Shown: piece by piece, positions 10,912 through 25,030 of the stretch
How positions within the stretch are numbered: the first letter of the stretch is position 1
Layout: every line of letters begins with the position of its first letter
Assembly: GCF_029784155.1 (NCBI RefSeq)
Contig: NC_073693.1
Location: forward strand, 19,938,002 to 20,002,001
Length of the DNA: 64,000 nt
Reading direction: 5' to 3'
DNA from: Uranotaenia lowii
Taxonomy: Eukaryota > Arthropoda > Insecta > Diptera > Culicidae
The notes under the pieces: generated by a model
What the model was told of the DNA's origin: nothing
The model's database searches: none
What the model saw: only the letters and a program-made list of their open reading frames with translations
Made by a program: the position numbers and the translations under genes

Positions 10912-13900
10912 AAAATGACAAAATTATCAAAATTGTCAAAATTGACAAAATTGTCAAAATTGTCAAAATTGTCAAAATTGTCAAAATTGTCAAAATTGTC
11001 AAAATTGTCAAAATTGTCAAAATTGTCAAAATTGTCAAAATTGTCAAAATTGTCAAAATTGTCAAAATTGTCAAAATTGTCAAAATTGTCAAAATTGTCA
11101 AAATTGTCAAAATTGTCAAAATTGTCAAAATTGTCAAAATTGTCAAAATTGTCAAAATTGTCAAAATTGTCAAAATTGTCAAAATTGTCAAAATTGTCAA
11201 AATTGTCAAAATTGTCAAAATTGTCAAAATTGTCAAAATTGTCAAAATTGTCAAAATTGTCAAAATTGTCAAAATTGTCAAAATTGTCAAAATTGTCAAA
11301 ATTGTCAAAATTGTCAAAATTGTCAAAATTGTCAAAATTGTCAAAATTGTCAAAATTGTCAAAATTGTCAAAATTGTCAAAACTGTCAAAACTGTCAAAA
11401 TTGTCAAAATTGTCAAAATTGTCAAAATTGTCAAAATTGTCAAAATTGTCAATATTTTCAAAATTGTCAAAATTGTCAAAATTGTCAAAATTGTCAAAAT
11501 TGTCAAAATTGTCAAAATTGTCAAAATTGTCAAAATTGTCAAAATTGTCAAAATTGTCAAAATTGTCAAAATTGTCAAAATTGTTAAAATTGTCAAAATT
11601 GTCATAATTGTCAAAATTGTCAAAATTGTCAAAATTGTCAAAATTGTCAAAATTGTCAAAAATGTCAAAATTGTCAAAATTGTCAAAATTGTCAAAATTG
11701 TCAAAATTGTCAAAATTGTCAAAATTGTCAAAATTGTCAAAATTGTCAAAATTGTCAAAATTGTCAAAATTGTCAAAATTGTCAAAATTGTCAAAATTGT
11801 CAAAATTGTCAAAATTGTCAAAATTGTCAAAATTGTCAAAATTGTCAAAATTGTCAAAATTGTCAAAATTATCAAAATTGTCAAAATTGTCAAAATTGTC
11901 AAAATTGTCAAAATTGTCAAAATTGTCAAAATTGTCAAAATTGTCAAAATTGTCAAAATTGTCAAAATTGTCAAAATTGTCAAAATTTTCAAAATTGTCA
12001 AAATTGTCAAAATTGTCAAAATTGTCAAAATTGTCAAAATTGTCAAAATTGTCAAAATTGTCAAAATTGTCAAAATTGTCAAAATTGTCAAAATTGTCAA
12101 AATTGTCAAAATTGTCAAAATTGTCAAAATTGTCAAAATTGTCAAAATTGTCAAAATTGTCAAAATTGTCAAAATTGTCAAAATTGTCAAACTTGTCAAA
12201 ATTGTCAAAATTGTCAAAATTGTCAAAATTGTCAAAATTGTCAAAATTATCAAAATTGTCAAAATTGTCAAAATTGTCAAAATTGTCAAAATTGTCAAAA
12301 TTGTCAAAATTGTCAAAATTGTCAAAATTGTCAAAATTGTCAAAATTGTCAAAATTGTCAAAATTGTCAAAATTGTCAAAATTGTCAAAATTGTCAAAAT
12401 TGTCAAAATTGTCAAAATTGTCAAAATTGTCAAAATTGTCAAAATTGTCAAAATTGTCAAAATTGTCAAAATTGTCAAAATTGTCAAAATTGTCAAAATT
12501 GTCAAAATTGTCAAAATTGTCAAAATTGTCAAAATTGTCAAAACTATCAAAACTGTCAAAACTGTCAAAATTGTCAAAATTGTCAAAATTGTCAAAATTG
12601 TCAAAATTGTCAAAATTGTCAAAATTGTCAAAATTGTCAAAATTGTCAAAATTGTCAAAATTGTCAAAATTGTCAAAATTGTCAAAATTGTCAAAATTGT
12701 CAAAATTGTCAAAATTGTCAAAATTGTCAAAATTGTCAAAATTGTCAAAATTGTCAAAATTGTCAAAATTGTCAAAATTGTCAAAATTGTCAAAATTGTC
12801 AAAATTGTCAAAATTGTCAAAATTGTCAAAATTGTCAAAATTGTCAAAATTGTCAAAATTGTCAAAATTGTCAAAATTGTCAAAATTGTCAAAATTGTCA
12901 AAATTGTCAAAATTGTCAAAATTGTCAAAATTGTCAAAATTGTCAAAATTGTCAAAATTGTCAAAATTGTCAAAATTGTCAAAATTGTCAAAATTGTCAA
13001 AATTGTCAAAATTGTCAAAATTGTCAAAATTGTCAAAATTGTCAAAATTGTCAAAATTGTCAAAATTGTCAAAATTGTCAAAATTGTCAAAATTGTCAAA
13101 ATTGTCAAAATTGTCAAAATTGTCAAAATTGTCAAAATTGTCAAAATTGTCAAAATTGTCAAAATTGTCAAAATTGTCAAAATTGTCAAAATTGTCAAAA
13201 TTGTCAAAATTGTCAAAATTGTCAAAATTGTCAAAATTGTCAAAATTGTCAAAATTGTCAAAATTGTCAAAATTGTCAAAATTGTCAAAATTGTCAAAAT
13301 TGTCAAAATTGTCAAAATTGTCAAAATTGTCAAAATTGTCAAAATTGTCAAAATTGTCAAAATTGTCAAAATTGTCAAAATTGTCAAAATTGTCAAAATT
13401 GTCAAAATTGTCAAAATTGTCAAAATTGTCAAAATTGTCAAAATTGTCAAAATTGTCAAAATTGTCAAAATTGTCAAAATTGTCAAAATTGTCAAAATTG
13501 TCAAAATTGTCAAAATTGTCAAAATTGTCAAAATTGTCAAAATTGTCAAAATTGTCAAAATTGTCAAAATTGTCAAAATTGTCAAAATTGTCAAAATTGT
13601 CAAAATTGTCAAAATTGTCAAAATTGTCAAAATTGTCAAAATTGTCAAAATTGTCAAAATTGTCAAAATTGTCAAAATTGTCAAAATTGTCGAAATTGTC
13701 GAAATTGTCAAAATTGTCAAAATTATCAAAACTGTCAAAATTGTCCAAATTTTCAAAATTGTCAAAATTGTCAAAATTGTCAAAATTGTCAAAATTGTCA
13801 AAATTGTCAAAATTATCAAAATTGTCAAAATTGTCAAAATTGTCAAAATTGTCAAAATTGTCAAAATTGTCAAAATTGTCAAAATTGTCAAAATTGTCAA

Positions 13901-16900
13901 AATTGTCAAAATTGTCAAAATTGTCAAAATTGTCAAAATTGTCAAAATTGTCAAAATTGTCAAAATTGTCAAAATTGTCAAAATTGTCAAAATTGTCAAA
14001 ATTGTCAAAATTGTCAAAATTGTCAAAATTGTCAAAATTGTCAAAATTGTCAAAATTGTCAAAATTTTCAAAATTGTCAAAATTGTCAAAATTGTCCAAA
14101 TTGTCAAAATTGTCAAAATTGTCAAAATTGTCAAAATTGTCAAAATTGTCAAAATTGTCAAAATTGTCAAAATTGTCAAAATTGTCAAAATTGTCAAAAT
14201 TGTCAAAATTGTCAAAATTGTCAAAATTGTCAAAATTGTCAAAATTGTCAAAATTGTCAAAATTGTCAAAATTGTCAAAATTGTCAAAATTGTCAAAATT
14301 GTCAAAATTGTCAAAATTGTCAAAATTGTCAAAATTGTCAAAATTGTCAAAATTGTCAAAATTGTCAAAATTGTCAAAATTGTCAAAATTGTCAAAATTG
14401 TCAAAATTGTCAAAACTGTCAAAATTGTCAAAATTGTCAAAATTGTCAAAATTATCAAAACTGTCAAAATTGTCAAAATTGTCAAAATTGTCAAAATTGT
14501 CCAAATTGTCAAAATTGTCAAAATTGTCAAAATTGTCAAAATGGTCAAAACTGTCAAAACTGTCAAAATTGTCAAAATTGTCAAAATTGTCAAAATTGTC
14601 AAAATTGTCAAAATTGTCAAAATTGTCAAAATTGTCAAAATTGTCAAAATTGTCAAAATTGTCAAAATTGTCAAAATTGTCAAAATTGTCAAAATTGTCA
14701 AAATTGTCAAAATTGTCAAAATTGTCAAAATTGTCAAAATTGTCAAAATTGTCAAAATTGTCAAAATTGTCAAAATTGTCAAAATTGTCAAAATTGTCAA
14801 AATTGTCAAAATTGTCAAAATTGTCAAAATTGTCAAAATTGTCAAAATTGTCAAAATTGTCAAAATTGTCAAAATTGTCAAAATTGTCAAAATTGTCAAA
14901 ATTGTCAAAATTGTCAAAATTGTCAAAATTGTCAAAATTGTCAAAATTGTCAAAATTGTCAAAATTGTCAAAATTGTCAAAATTGTCAAAATTGTCAAAA
15001 TTGTCAAAATTGTCAAAATTGTCAAAATTGTCAAAATTGTCAAAATTGTCAAAATTGTCAAAATGTCAAAATTGTCAAAATTGTCAAAATTGTCAAAATT
15101 GTCAAAATTGTCAAAATTGTCAAAATTGTCAAAATTGTCAAAATTGTCAAAATTGTCAAAATTGTCAAAATTGTCAAAATTGTCAAAATTGTCAAAATTG
15201 TCAAAATTGTCAAAATTGTCAAAATTGTCAAAATTGTCAAAATTGTCAAAATTGTCAAAATTGTCAAAATTGTCAAAATTGTCAAAATTGTCAAAATTGT
15301 CAAAATTGTCAAAATTGTCAAAATTGTCAAAATTGTCAAAATTGTCAAAATTGTCAAAATTGTCAAAATTGTCAAAATTGTCAAAATTGTCAAAATTGTC
15401 AAAATTGTCAAAATTGTCAAAATTGTCAAAATTGTCAAAATTGTCAAAATTGTCAAAATTGTCAAAATTGTCTAAATTGTCAAAATTGTCAAAATTGTCA
15501 AAATTGTCAAAATTGTCGAAATTGTCGAAATTGTCAAAATTGTCAAAATTATCAAAATTGTCAAAATTGTCAAAATTGTCAAAACTGTCAAAATTGTCAA
15601 AATTGTCAAAATTGTCAATATTGTCAAAATTGTCAAAATTGTCAAAATTGTCAAAATTGTCAAAATTGTCAAAATTGACAGAATTGTCAAACTTGTCAAA
15701 AATTGTCAAAATTGTCAAAATTGTCAAAATTGTCCAAATTGTCAAAATTGTCAAAATTGTCAAAATTGTCAAAATTGTCAAAATTGTCAAAATTGTCAAA
15801 ATTGTCAAAATTGTCAAAATTGTCAAAATTGTCAAAATTGTCAAAATTGTCAAAATTGTCAAATTGTCAAAATTGTCAAAATTGTCAAAATTGTCAAAAT
15901 TGTCAAAATTGTCAAAATTGTCAAAATTGTCAAAATTGTCAAAATTGTCAAAATTGTCAAAATTGTCAAAATTGTCAAAATTGTCAAAATTGTCAAAATT
16001 GTCAAAATTGTCAAAATTGTCAAAATTGTCAAAATTGTCAAAATTGTCAAAATTGTCAAAATTGTCAAAATTGTCAAAATTGTCAAAATTGTCAAAATTG
16101 TCAAAATTGTCAAAATTGTCAAAATTGTCAAAATTGTCAAAATTGTCAAAATTGTCAAAATTGTCAAAATTGTCAAAATTGTCAAAATTGTCAAAATTGT
16201 CAAAATTGTCAAAATTGTCAAAAATTGTCAAAATTGTCAAAATTGTCAAAATTGTCAAAATTGTCAAAATTGTCAAAATTGTCAAAATTGTCAAAATTGT
16301 CAAAATTGTCAAAATTGTCAAAATTGTCAAAATTGTCAAAATTGTCAAAATTGTCAAAACTGTCAAAATTGTCAAAATTGTCAAAATTGTCAAAATTGTC
16401 AAAATTGTCAAAAAAATTGTCAAAATTGTCAAAATTGTCAAAATTGTCAAAATTGTCAAAATTGTCAAAATTGTCAAAATTGTCAAAATTGTCAAAATTG
16501 TCAAAATTGTCAAATTGTCAAAATTGTCAAAATTGTCAAAATTGTCAAAATTGTCAAAATTGTCAAAATTGTCAAAATTGTCAAAATTGTCAAAATTGTC
16601 AAAATTGTCAAAATTGTCAAAATTGTCAAAATTGTCAAAATTGTCAAAATTGTCAAATTGTCAAAATTGTCAAAATTGTCAAAATTGTCGAAATTGTCAA
16701 AATTGTCAAAATTGTCAAAATTGTCAAAATTGTCAAAATTGTCAAAATTGTCAAAATTGTCAAAAATTGTCAAAATTGCCAAAATTGCCAAAATTGTCAA
16801 AATTGTCAAAATTGTCAAAATTGTCAAAATTGTCAAAATTGTCAAAATTGTCAAAATTGTCAAAATTGTCAAAATTGTCAAAATTGTCAAAATTGTCAAA

Positions 16901-19900
16901 ATTGTCAAAATTGTCAAAATTGTCAAAATTGTCAAAATTGTCAAAATTGTCAAAATTGTCAAAATTGTCAAAATTGTCAAAATTGTCAAAATTGTCAAAA
17001 TTGTCAAAATTGTCAAAATTGTCAAAATTGTCAAAATTGTCAAAATTGTCAAAATTGTCAAAATTGTCAAAATTGTCAAAATTGTCAAAATTGTCAAAAT
17101 TGTCAAAATTGTCAAAATTGTCAAAATTGTCAAAATTGTCAAAATTGTCAAAATTGTCAAAATTGTCAAAATTGTCAAAATTGTCAAAATTGTCAAAATT
17201 GTCAAAATTGTCAAAATTGTCAAAATTGTCAAAATTGTCAAAATTGTCAAAATTGTCAAAATTGTCAAAATTGTCAAAATTGTCAAAATTGTCAAAATTG
17301 TCAAAATTGTCAAAATTGTCAAAATTGTCAAAATTGTCAAAATTGTCAAAATTGTCAAAATTGTCAAAATTGTCAAAATTGTCAAAATTGTCAAAATTGT
17401 CAAAATTGTCAAAATTGTCAAAATTGTCAAAATTGTCAAAATTGTCAAAATTGTCAAAATTGTCAAAATTGTCAAAATTGTCAAAATTGTCAAAATTGTC
17501 AAAATTGTCAAAATTGTCAAAATTGTCAAAATTGTCAAAATTGTCAAAATTGTCAAAATTGTCAAAATTGTCAAAATTGTCAAAATTGTCAAAATTGTCC
17601 AAAATTGTCAAAATTGTCAAAATTGTCAAAATTGTCAAAATTGTCAAAATTGTCAAAATTGTCAAAACTGTCAAAACTGTCAAAATGTCAAAATTGTCAA
17701 AATTGTCAAAATTGTCAAAATTGTCAAAATTGTTCAGATATTTTCAAAATTGTCAAAATTGTCAAAATTGTCAAAATTGTCAAAATTGTCAAAATTGTCA
17801 AAATTGTCAAAATTGTCAAAATTGTCAAAATTGTCAAAATTGTCAAAATTGTCAAAATTGTCAAAATTGTCAAAATTGTTAAAATTGTCAAAATTGTCAT
17901 AATTGTCAAAATTGTCAAAATTGTCAAAATTGTCAAAATTGTCAAAATTGTCAAAATTGTCAAAATTGTCAAAATTGTCAAAATTGTCAAAATTATCAAA
18001 ATTGTCAAAATTGTCAAAATTGTCAAAATTGTCAAAATTGTCAAAATTGTCAAAATTGTCAAAATTATCAAAATTGTCAAAATTGTCAAAATTGTCAAAA
18101 TTGTCAAAATTGTCAAAATTGTCAAAATTGTCAAAATTGTCAAAATTGTCAAAATTGTCAAAATTGTCAAAATATTCAAAATTTTCAAAATTGTCAAAAT
18201 TGTCAAAATTGTCAAAATTGTCAAAATTGTCAAAATTGTCAAAATTGTCAAAATTGTCAAAATTGTCAAAATTGTCAAAATTGTCAAAATTGTCAAAATT
18301 GTCAAAATTGTCAAAATTGTCAAAATTGTCAAATTGTCAAAATTGTCAAAATTGTCAAAATTGTCAAAATTGTCAAAATTGTCAAAATTGTCAAAATTGT
18401 CAAAATTGTCAAAATTGTCAAAATTGTCAAAATTGTCAAAATTGTCAAAATTGTCAAAATTGTCAAAATTGTCAAAATTGTCAAAATTGTCAAAATTGTC
18501 AAAATTGTCAAAATTGTCAAAATTGTCAAAATTATCAAAATTGTCAAAATTGTCAAAATTGTCAAAATTGTCAAAATTGTCAAAATTGTCAAAATTGTCA
18601 AAATTGTCAAAATTGTCAAAAATTGTCAAAATTGTCAAAATTGTCAAAATTGTCAAAATTGTCAAAATTGTCAAAATTGTCAAAATTGTCAAAATTGTCA
18701 AAATTGTCAAAATTGTCAAAATTGTCAAAATTGTCAAAATTGTCAAAATTGTCAAAATTGTCAAAAACTATCAAAATTGTCAAAACTGTCAAAACTGTCA
18801 AAATTGTCAAAATTGTCAAAATTGTCAAAATTGTCAAAATTGTCAAAACTGTCAAAATTGTCAAAATTGTCAAAATTGTCAAAATTGTCAAAATTGTCAA
18901 AATTGTCAAAATTGTCAAAATTGTCAAAATTGTCAAAATTGTCAAAATTGTCAAAATTGTCAAAATTGTCAAAATTGTCAAAATTGTCAAAATTGTCAAA
19001 ATTGTCAAAATTGTCAAAATTGTCAAAATTGTCAAAATTGTCAAAATTGTCAAAATTGTCAAAATTGTCAAAATTGTCAAAATTGTCAAAATTGTCAAAA
19101 TTGTCAAAATTGTCAAAATTGTCAAAATTGTCAAAATTGTCAAAATTGTCAAAATTGTCAAAATTGTCAAAATTGTCAAAATTGTCAAAATTGTCAAAAT
19201 TGTCAAAATTGTCAAAATTGTCAAAATTGTCAAAATTGTCAAAATTGTCAAAATTGTCAAAATTGTCAAAATTGTCAAAATTGTCAAAATTGTCAAAATT
19301 GTCAAAATTGTCAAAATTGTCAAAATTGTCAAAATTGTCAAAATTGTCAAAATTGTCAAAATTGTCAAAATTGTCAAAATTGTCAAAATTGTCAAAATTG
19401 TCAAAATTGTCAAAATTGTCAAAATTGTCAAAATTGTCAAAATTGTCAAAATTGTCAAAATTGTCAAAATTGTCAAAATTGTCAAAATTGTCAAAATTGT
19501 CAAAATTGTCAAAATTGTCAAAATTGTCAAAATTGTCGAAATTGTCGAAATTGTCAAAATTGTCAAAATTATCAAAACTGTCAAAATTGTCAAAATTTTC
19601 AAAATTGTCAAAATTGTCAAAATTGTCAAAATTGTCAAAATTGTCAAAATTGTCAAAATTATCAAAATTGTCAAAATTGTCAAAATTGTCAAAATTGTCA
19701 AAATTGTCAAAATTGTCAAAATTGTCAAAATTGTCAAAATTGTCAAAATTGTCAAAATTGTCAAAATTGTCAAAATTGTCAAAATTGTCAAAATTGTCAA
19801 AATTGTCAAAATTGTCAAAATTGTCAAAATTGTCAAAATTGTCAAAATTGTCAAAATTGTCAAAATTGTCAAAATTGTCAAAATTGTCAAAATTGTCAAA

Positions 19901-22900
19901 ATTGTCAAAATTGTCAAAATTGTCAAAATTGTCAAAATTGTCAAAATTGTCAAAATTGTCAAAATTGTCAAAATTGTCAAAATTGTCAAAATTGTCAAAA
20001 TTGTCAAAATTGTCAAAATTGTCAAAATTGTCAAAATTGTCAAAATTGTCAAAATTGTCAAAATTGTCAAAATTGTCAAAATTGTCAAAATTGTCAAAAT
20101 TGTCAAAATTGTCAAAATTGTCAAAATTGTCAAAATTGTCAAAATTGTCAAAATTGTCAAAATTGTCAAAATTGTCAAAATTGTCAAAATTGTCAAAATT
20201 GTCAAAATTGTCAAAATTGTCAAAATTGTCAAAATTGTCAAAATTGTCAAAATTGTCAAAATTGTCAAAACTGTCAAAATTGTCAAAATTGTCAAAATTG
20301 TCAAAATTATCAAAACTGTCAAAATTGTCAAAATTGTCAAAATTGTCAAAATTGTCCAAATTGTCAAAATTGTCAAAATTGTCAAAATTGTCAAAATGGT
20401 CAAAATTGTCAAAACTGTCAAAATTGTCAAAATTGTCAAAATTGTCAAAATTGTCAAAATTGTCAAAATTGTCAAAATTGTCAAAATTGTCAAAATTGTC
20501 AAAATTGTCAAAATTGTCAAAATTGTCAAAATTGTCAAAATTGTCAAAATTGTCAAAATTGTCAAAATTGTCAAAATTGTCAAAATTGTCAAAATTGTCA
20601 AAATTGTCAAAATTGTCAAAATTGTCAAAATTGTCAAAATTGTCAAAATTGTCAAAATTGTCAAAATTGTCAAAATTGTCAAAATTGTCAAAATTGTCAA
20701 AATTGTCAAAATTGTCAAAATTGTCAAAATTGTCAAAATTGTCAAAATTGTCAAAATTGTCAAAATTGTCAAAATTGTCAAAATTGTCAAAATTGTCAAA
20801 ATTGTCAAAATTGTCAAAATTGTCAAAATTGTCAAAATTGTCAAAATTGTCAAAATTGTCAAAATTGTCAAAATTGTCAAAATTGTCAAAATTGTCAAAA
20901 TTGTCAAAATTGTCAAAATTGTCAAAATTGTCAAAATTGTCAAAATTGTCAAAATTGTCAAAATTGTCAAAATTGTCAAAATTGTCAAAATTGTCAAAAT
21001 TGTCAAAATTGTCAAAATTGTCAAAATTGTCAAAATTGTCAAAATTGTCAAAATTGTCAAAATTGTCAAAATTGTCAAAATTGTCAAAATTGTCAAAATT
21101 GTCAAAATTGTCAAAATTGTCAAAATTGTCAAAATTGTCAAAATTGTCAAAATTGTCAAAATTGTCAAAATTGTCAAAATTGTCAAAATTGTCAAAATTG
21201 TCAAAATTGTCAAAATTGTCAAAATTGTCAAAATTGTCAAAATTGTCAAAATTGTCAAAATTGTCAAAATTGTCAAAATTGTCAAAATTGTCAAAATTGT
21301 CAAAATTGTCAAAATTGTCAAAATTGTCAAAATTGTCAAAATTGTCAAAATTGTCAAAATTGTCAAAATTGTCAAAATTGTCAAAACTGTCAAAATTGTC
21401 AAAATTGTCAAAATTGTCAAAATTGTCAAAATTGTCAAAATTGTCAAAATTGTCAAAATTGTCAAAATTGTCAAAATTGTCAAAATTGTCAAAATTGTCA
21501 AAATTGTCAAAATTGTCAAAACTGTCAAAATTGTCAAAATTGTCAAAATTGTCAAAATTGTCAAAATTGTCAAAATTGTCAAAATTGTCAAAATTGTCAA
21601 AATTGTCAAAATTGTCAAAATTGTCAAAATTGTCAAAATTGTCAAAATTGTCAAAATTGTCAAAATTGTCAAAATTGTCAAAATTGTCAAAATTGTCAAA
21701 ATTGTCAAAATTGTCAAAATTGTCAAAATTGTCAAAATTGTCAAAATTGTCAAAATTGTCAAAATTGTCAAAATTGTCAAAATTGTCAAAATTGTCAAAA
21801 TTGTCAAAATTGTCAAAATTGTCAAGATTGTCAAAATTGTCAAAATTGTCAAAATTGTCAAAATTGTCAAAATTGTCAAAATTGTCAAAATTGTCAAAAT
21901 TGTCAAAATTGTCGAAATTGTCAAAATTGTCAAAATTGTCAAAATTGTCAAAATTGTCAAAATTGTCAAAATTGTCAAAATTGCCAAAATTGCCAAAATT
22001 GTCAAAATTGTCAAAATTGTCAAAATTGTCAAAATTGTCAAAATTGTCAAAATTGTCAAAATTGTCAAAATTGTCAAAATTGTCAAAATTGTCAAAATTG
22101 TCAAAATTGTCAAAATTGTCAAAATTGTCAAAATTGTCAAAATTGTCAAAATTGTCAAAATTGTCAAAATTGTCAAAATTGTCAAAATTGTCAAAATTGT
22201 CAAAATTGTCAAAATTGTCAAAATTGTCAAAATTGTCAAAATTGTCAAAATTGTCAAAATTGTCAAAATTGTCAAAATTGTCAAAATTGTCAAAATTGTC
22301 AAAATTGTCAAAATTGTCAAAATTGTCAAAATTGTCAAAATTGTCAAAATTGTCAAAATTGTCAAAATTGTCAAAATTGTCAAAATTGTCAAAATTGTCA
22401 AAATTGTCAAAATTGTCAAAATTGTCAAAATTGTCAAAATTGTCAAAATTGTCAAAATTGTCAAAATTGTCAAAATTGTCAAAATTGTCAAAATTGTCAA
22501 AATTGTCAAAATTGTCAAAATTGTCAAAATTGTCAAAATTGTCAAAATTGTGAAAATTGTGAAAATTGTGAAAATTGTCAAAATTGTCAAAATTGTCAAA
22601 ATTGTCAAAATTGTCAAAATTGTCAAAATTGTCAAAATTGTCAAAATTGTCAAAATTGTCAAAATTGTCAAAATTGTCAAAATTGTCAAAATTGTCAAAA
22701 TTGTCAAAATTGTCAAAATTGTCAAAATTGTCAAAATTGTCAAAATTGTCAAAATTGTCAAAATTGTCAAAATATTCAAAATTGTCAAAAATGTCAAAAT
22801 TGTCAAAATTGTCAAAATTGTCAAAACTGTCAAAATTGTCAAAATATTCAAAATTGTCAAAAATGTCAAAAATGTCAAAATTGTCAAAATTGTCAAAATT

Positions 22901-24007
22901 GTCAAAATTGTCAAAATTGTCAAAATTGTCAAAATTGTCAAAATTGTCAAAATTGTCAAAATTGTCAAAATTGTCGAAATTGTCAAAATTGTCAAAATTG
23001 TCAAAATTGTCAAAATTGTCAAAATTGTCAAAATTGTCAAAATTGTCAAAATTGTCAAAATTGCCAAAATTGTCAAAATTGTCAAAATTGTCAAAATTGT
23101 CAAAATTGTCAAAATTGTCAAAATTGTCAAAATTGTCAAAATTGTCAAAATTGTCAAAATTGTCAAAATTGTCAAAATTGTCAAAATTGTCAAAATTGTC
23201 AAAATTGTCAAAATTGTCAAAATTGTCAAAATTGTCAAAATTGTCAAAATTGTCAAAGTTGTCAAAATTGTCAAAATTGTCAAAATTGTCAAAATTGTCA
23301 AAATTGTCAAAATTGTCAAAATTGTCAAAATTGTCAAAATATTCAAAATTGTCAAAAATGTCAAAATTGTCAAAATTGTCAAAATTGTCAAAACTGTCAA
23401 AATTGTCAAAATATTCAAAATTGTCAAAAATGTCAAAATTGTCAAAATTGTCAAAATTGTCAAAATTGTCAAAATTGTCAAAATTGTCAAAATTGTCAAA
23501 ATTGTCAAAATTGTCAAAATTGTCAAAATTGTCAAAATTGTCAAAATTGTCAAAATTGTCAAAATTGTCAAAATTGTCAAAATTGTGAAAATTGTCAAAA
23601 TTGTCAAAATTGTCAAAATTGTCAAAATTGTCAAAATTGTCAAAATTGTCAAAATTGTCAAAGTTGTCAAAATTGTCAAAATTGTCAAAATTGTCAAAAT
23701 TGTCAAAATTGTCAAAATTGTCAAAATTGTCAAAATTGTCAAAATTGTCAAAATTGTCAAAATTGTCAAAATTGTCAAAATTGCCAAAATTGTCAAAATT
23801 GTCAAAATTGTCAAAATTGTCAAAATTGTCAAAATTGTCAAAATTGTCAAAATTGTCAAAATTGTCAAAATTGTCAAAATTGTCAAAATTGTCAAAATTG
23901 TCAAAATTGTCAAAATTGTCAAAATTGTCAAAATTGTCAAAATTGTCAAAATTGTGAAAATTGTCAAAATTGTCAAAATTGTCAAAATTGTCAAAGCTGT
24001 CAAAATG
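10912..24007 (+). repeat. Minisatellite array C, 9-bp unit AAAATTGTC, ~1455 copies
   Basis: 13.1 kb of head-to-tail AAAATTGTC, the largest block in the window. Most units are identical. Variants such as TTATC, CTGTC, TTTTC, TCGAA, TTGCC and GTGAA replace TTGTC at scattered but recurring places. Length changes of one base are concentrated between about 15060 and 18780. The stretch 12565-13685 is almost invariant. Variant patterns recur at long range (see the separate higher-order entry). It ends at TCAAAGCTGTCAAAATG. Frames of up to 2769 codons on both strands are artefacts of the repeat. Confidence 0.97.
13691..20415 (+). repeat. Higher-order duplication inside array C (two blocks ~5.85 kb apart)
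   Basis: The same ordered set of variant units appears twice. Block 1 begins with two TCGAA units at 13691-13705, then TTATC, CTGTC and TTTTC (13724-13755), TTATC at 13813, later CTGTC and TTATC (14416, 14454), a TCCAAA unit (14491) and TGGTC (14541). Block 2 has the matching marks at 19537-19552, 19570-19600, 19661, 20271, 20309, 20354 and 20398. The offset is 5846 at the start and 5855 at the end. Another pair, TATTTTC followed by TTGTTAAAA and TCATAA, is at 11452-11610 and 17735-17905. This indicates duplication of a ~6-kb segment within the array. Confidence 0.8.
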
Positions 24008-24935
24008 ATTAAATGAAAAAAGGTTGAAGCTTTTTTTCCATTGCATAGAAGAGGATCTTGGAGATCAGTCTTAAATAGATTGTAAGCAAATAATAGTGTT
24101 TCATTTTCCAAAAGAGCGAAAATTTTATCTAGGTTCACCTTTTTCAATTAAATCTTCGCTTACGTGGAGGCTTTGGCGGACATTTTTAAGTAGCCAGATT
24201 ATGCACCTGCGCCTTCAGTCGGCAGCTGATCGTTAACTTTTCGCATCGGCCTTGCGTTTCCGGGATTATGGTTTGCCAAATAAGTCATCGACAGCAGGTT
24301 TCTCTACTGGTGTTTTCGAAATCTAGCCGAGCTAAGTCACTAGCACAGCAGCAGCCCGAGTCTTAATGAATGCGCGGGTGTATCGAGTTATGTATTCTGC
24401 AGCAGCGAAAATAAGAAGAAAAACACAACCCTCTTACACCATTCTCCATCTCTCGAGTGTTTTGGTGTATTTACCTCCAAGTACTTCTGAACAGCGAAAA
24501 CCCAAGAGCTAACTCGTTGCCAAAGTCTTATGCAAACATTTCGCGAAAATTGCACTTTTTCGAGCCGAAGTCACGCGGTTTAGCATCCAGGTTACAAGTC
24601 TGGCAGACCGAGAGAATTACTCTGGTCCTACTTCTTTTTCTCCTTCGGTGGCCTCAATCTAATCCTAGAGAAGTATTTTAGAAGGGGCTTTCGGTGGATT
24701 TTTTTTCTTTTTTTGGAGCTGGATTTCAGGATTGAGTAACTCCGGTTTTGGTGTGTTGTACCTGCAAAAGCTAATTAACATTCATCGTCGGAGTTGTTGA
24801 TCGGGGAGATTGCCTACAGGTTTAGATTTTTTTTTTTCATCCTGACTCAATCTCCCCAATCACAGCCAGCAGTGGCGCCTTCTTGGTGGTGTCTGGGCAT
24901 GACGCCTAATCTTGATGGCTGATGCATTCTCGGTA
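24008..24935. other. Unassigned spacer after array C
   Basis: Unique sequence of mixed base composition with no recognised gene. The 74-codon frame at 24457-24681 has no detectable domain. A stem-loop at 24798-24862 is listed separately. Confidence 0.5.
24798..24862. repeat. Imperfect 15-bp inverted repeat (stem-loop)
   Basis: TGATCGGGGAGATTG (24798-24812) and CAATCTCCCCAATCA (24848-24862) pair at 14 of 15 positions around a 35-bp T-rich loop. This may be the remains of a small inverted-repeat element; no target duplication was seen. Confidence 0.6.
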
Positions 24936-25030
24936 TTAAGTTGCATTTGCAGAGGCGTAACAGCTATCTGTCATTAGATTTTTTTTTTTATTGAAACAAC
25001 TGTTCATTCCTTTTATAAATTGTAGATATG

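Noticed and set aside
15703..24012. Open frames of up to 2769 codons encoding (CQN)n, (SKL)n, (VKI)n, (LTI)n and (FDN)n
   Set aside because: They lie wholly within the 9-bp minisatellites, where five of six frames are open by arithmetic. They change frame at unit indels and have no unique sequence or start context.
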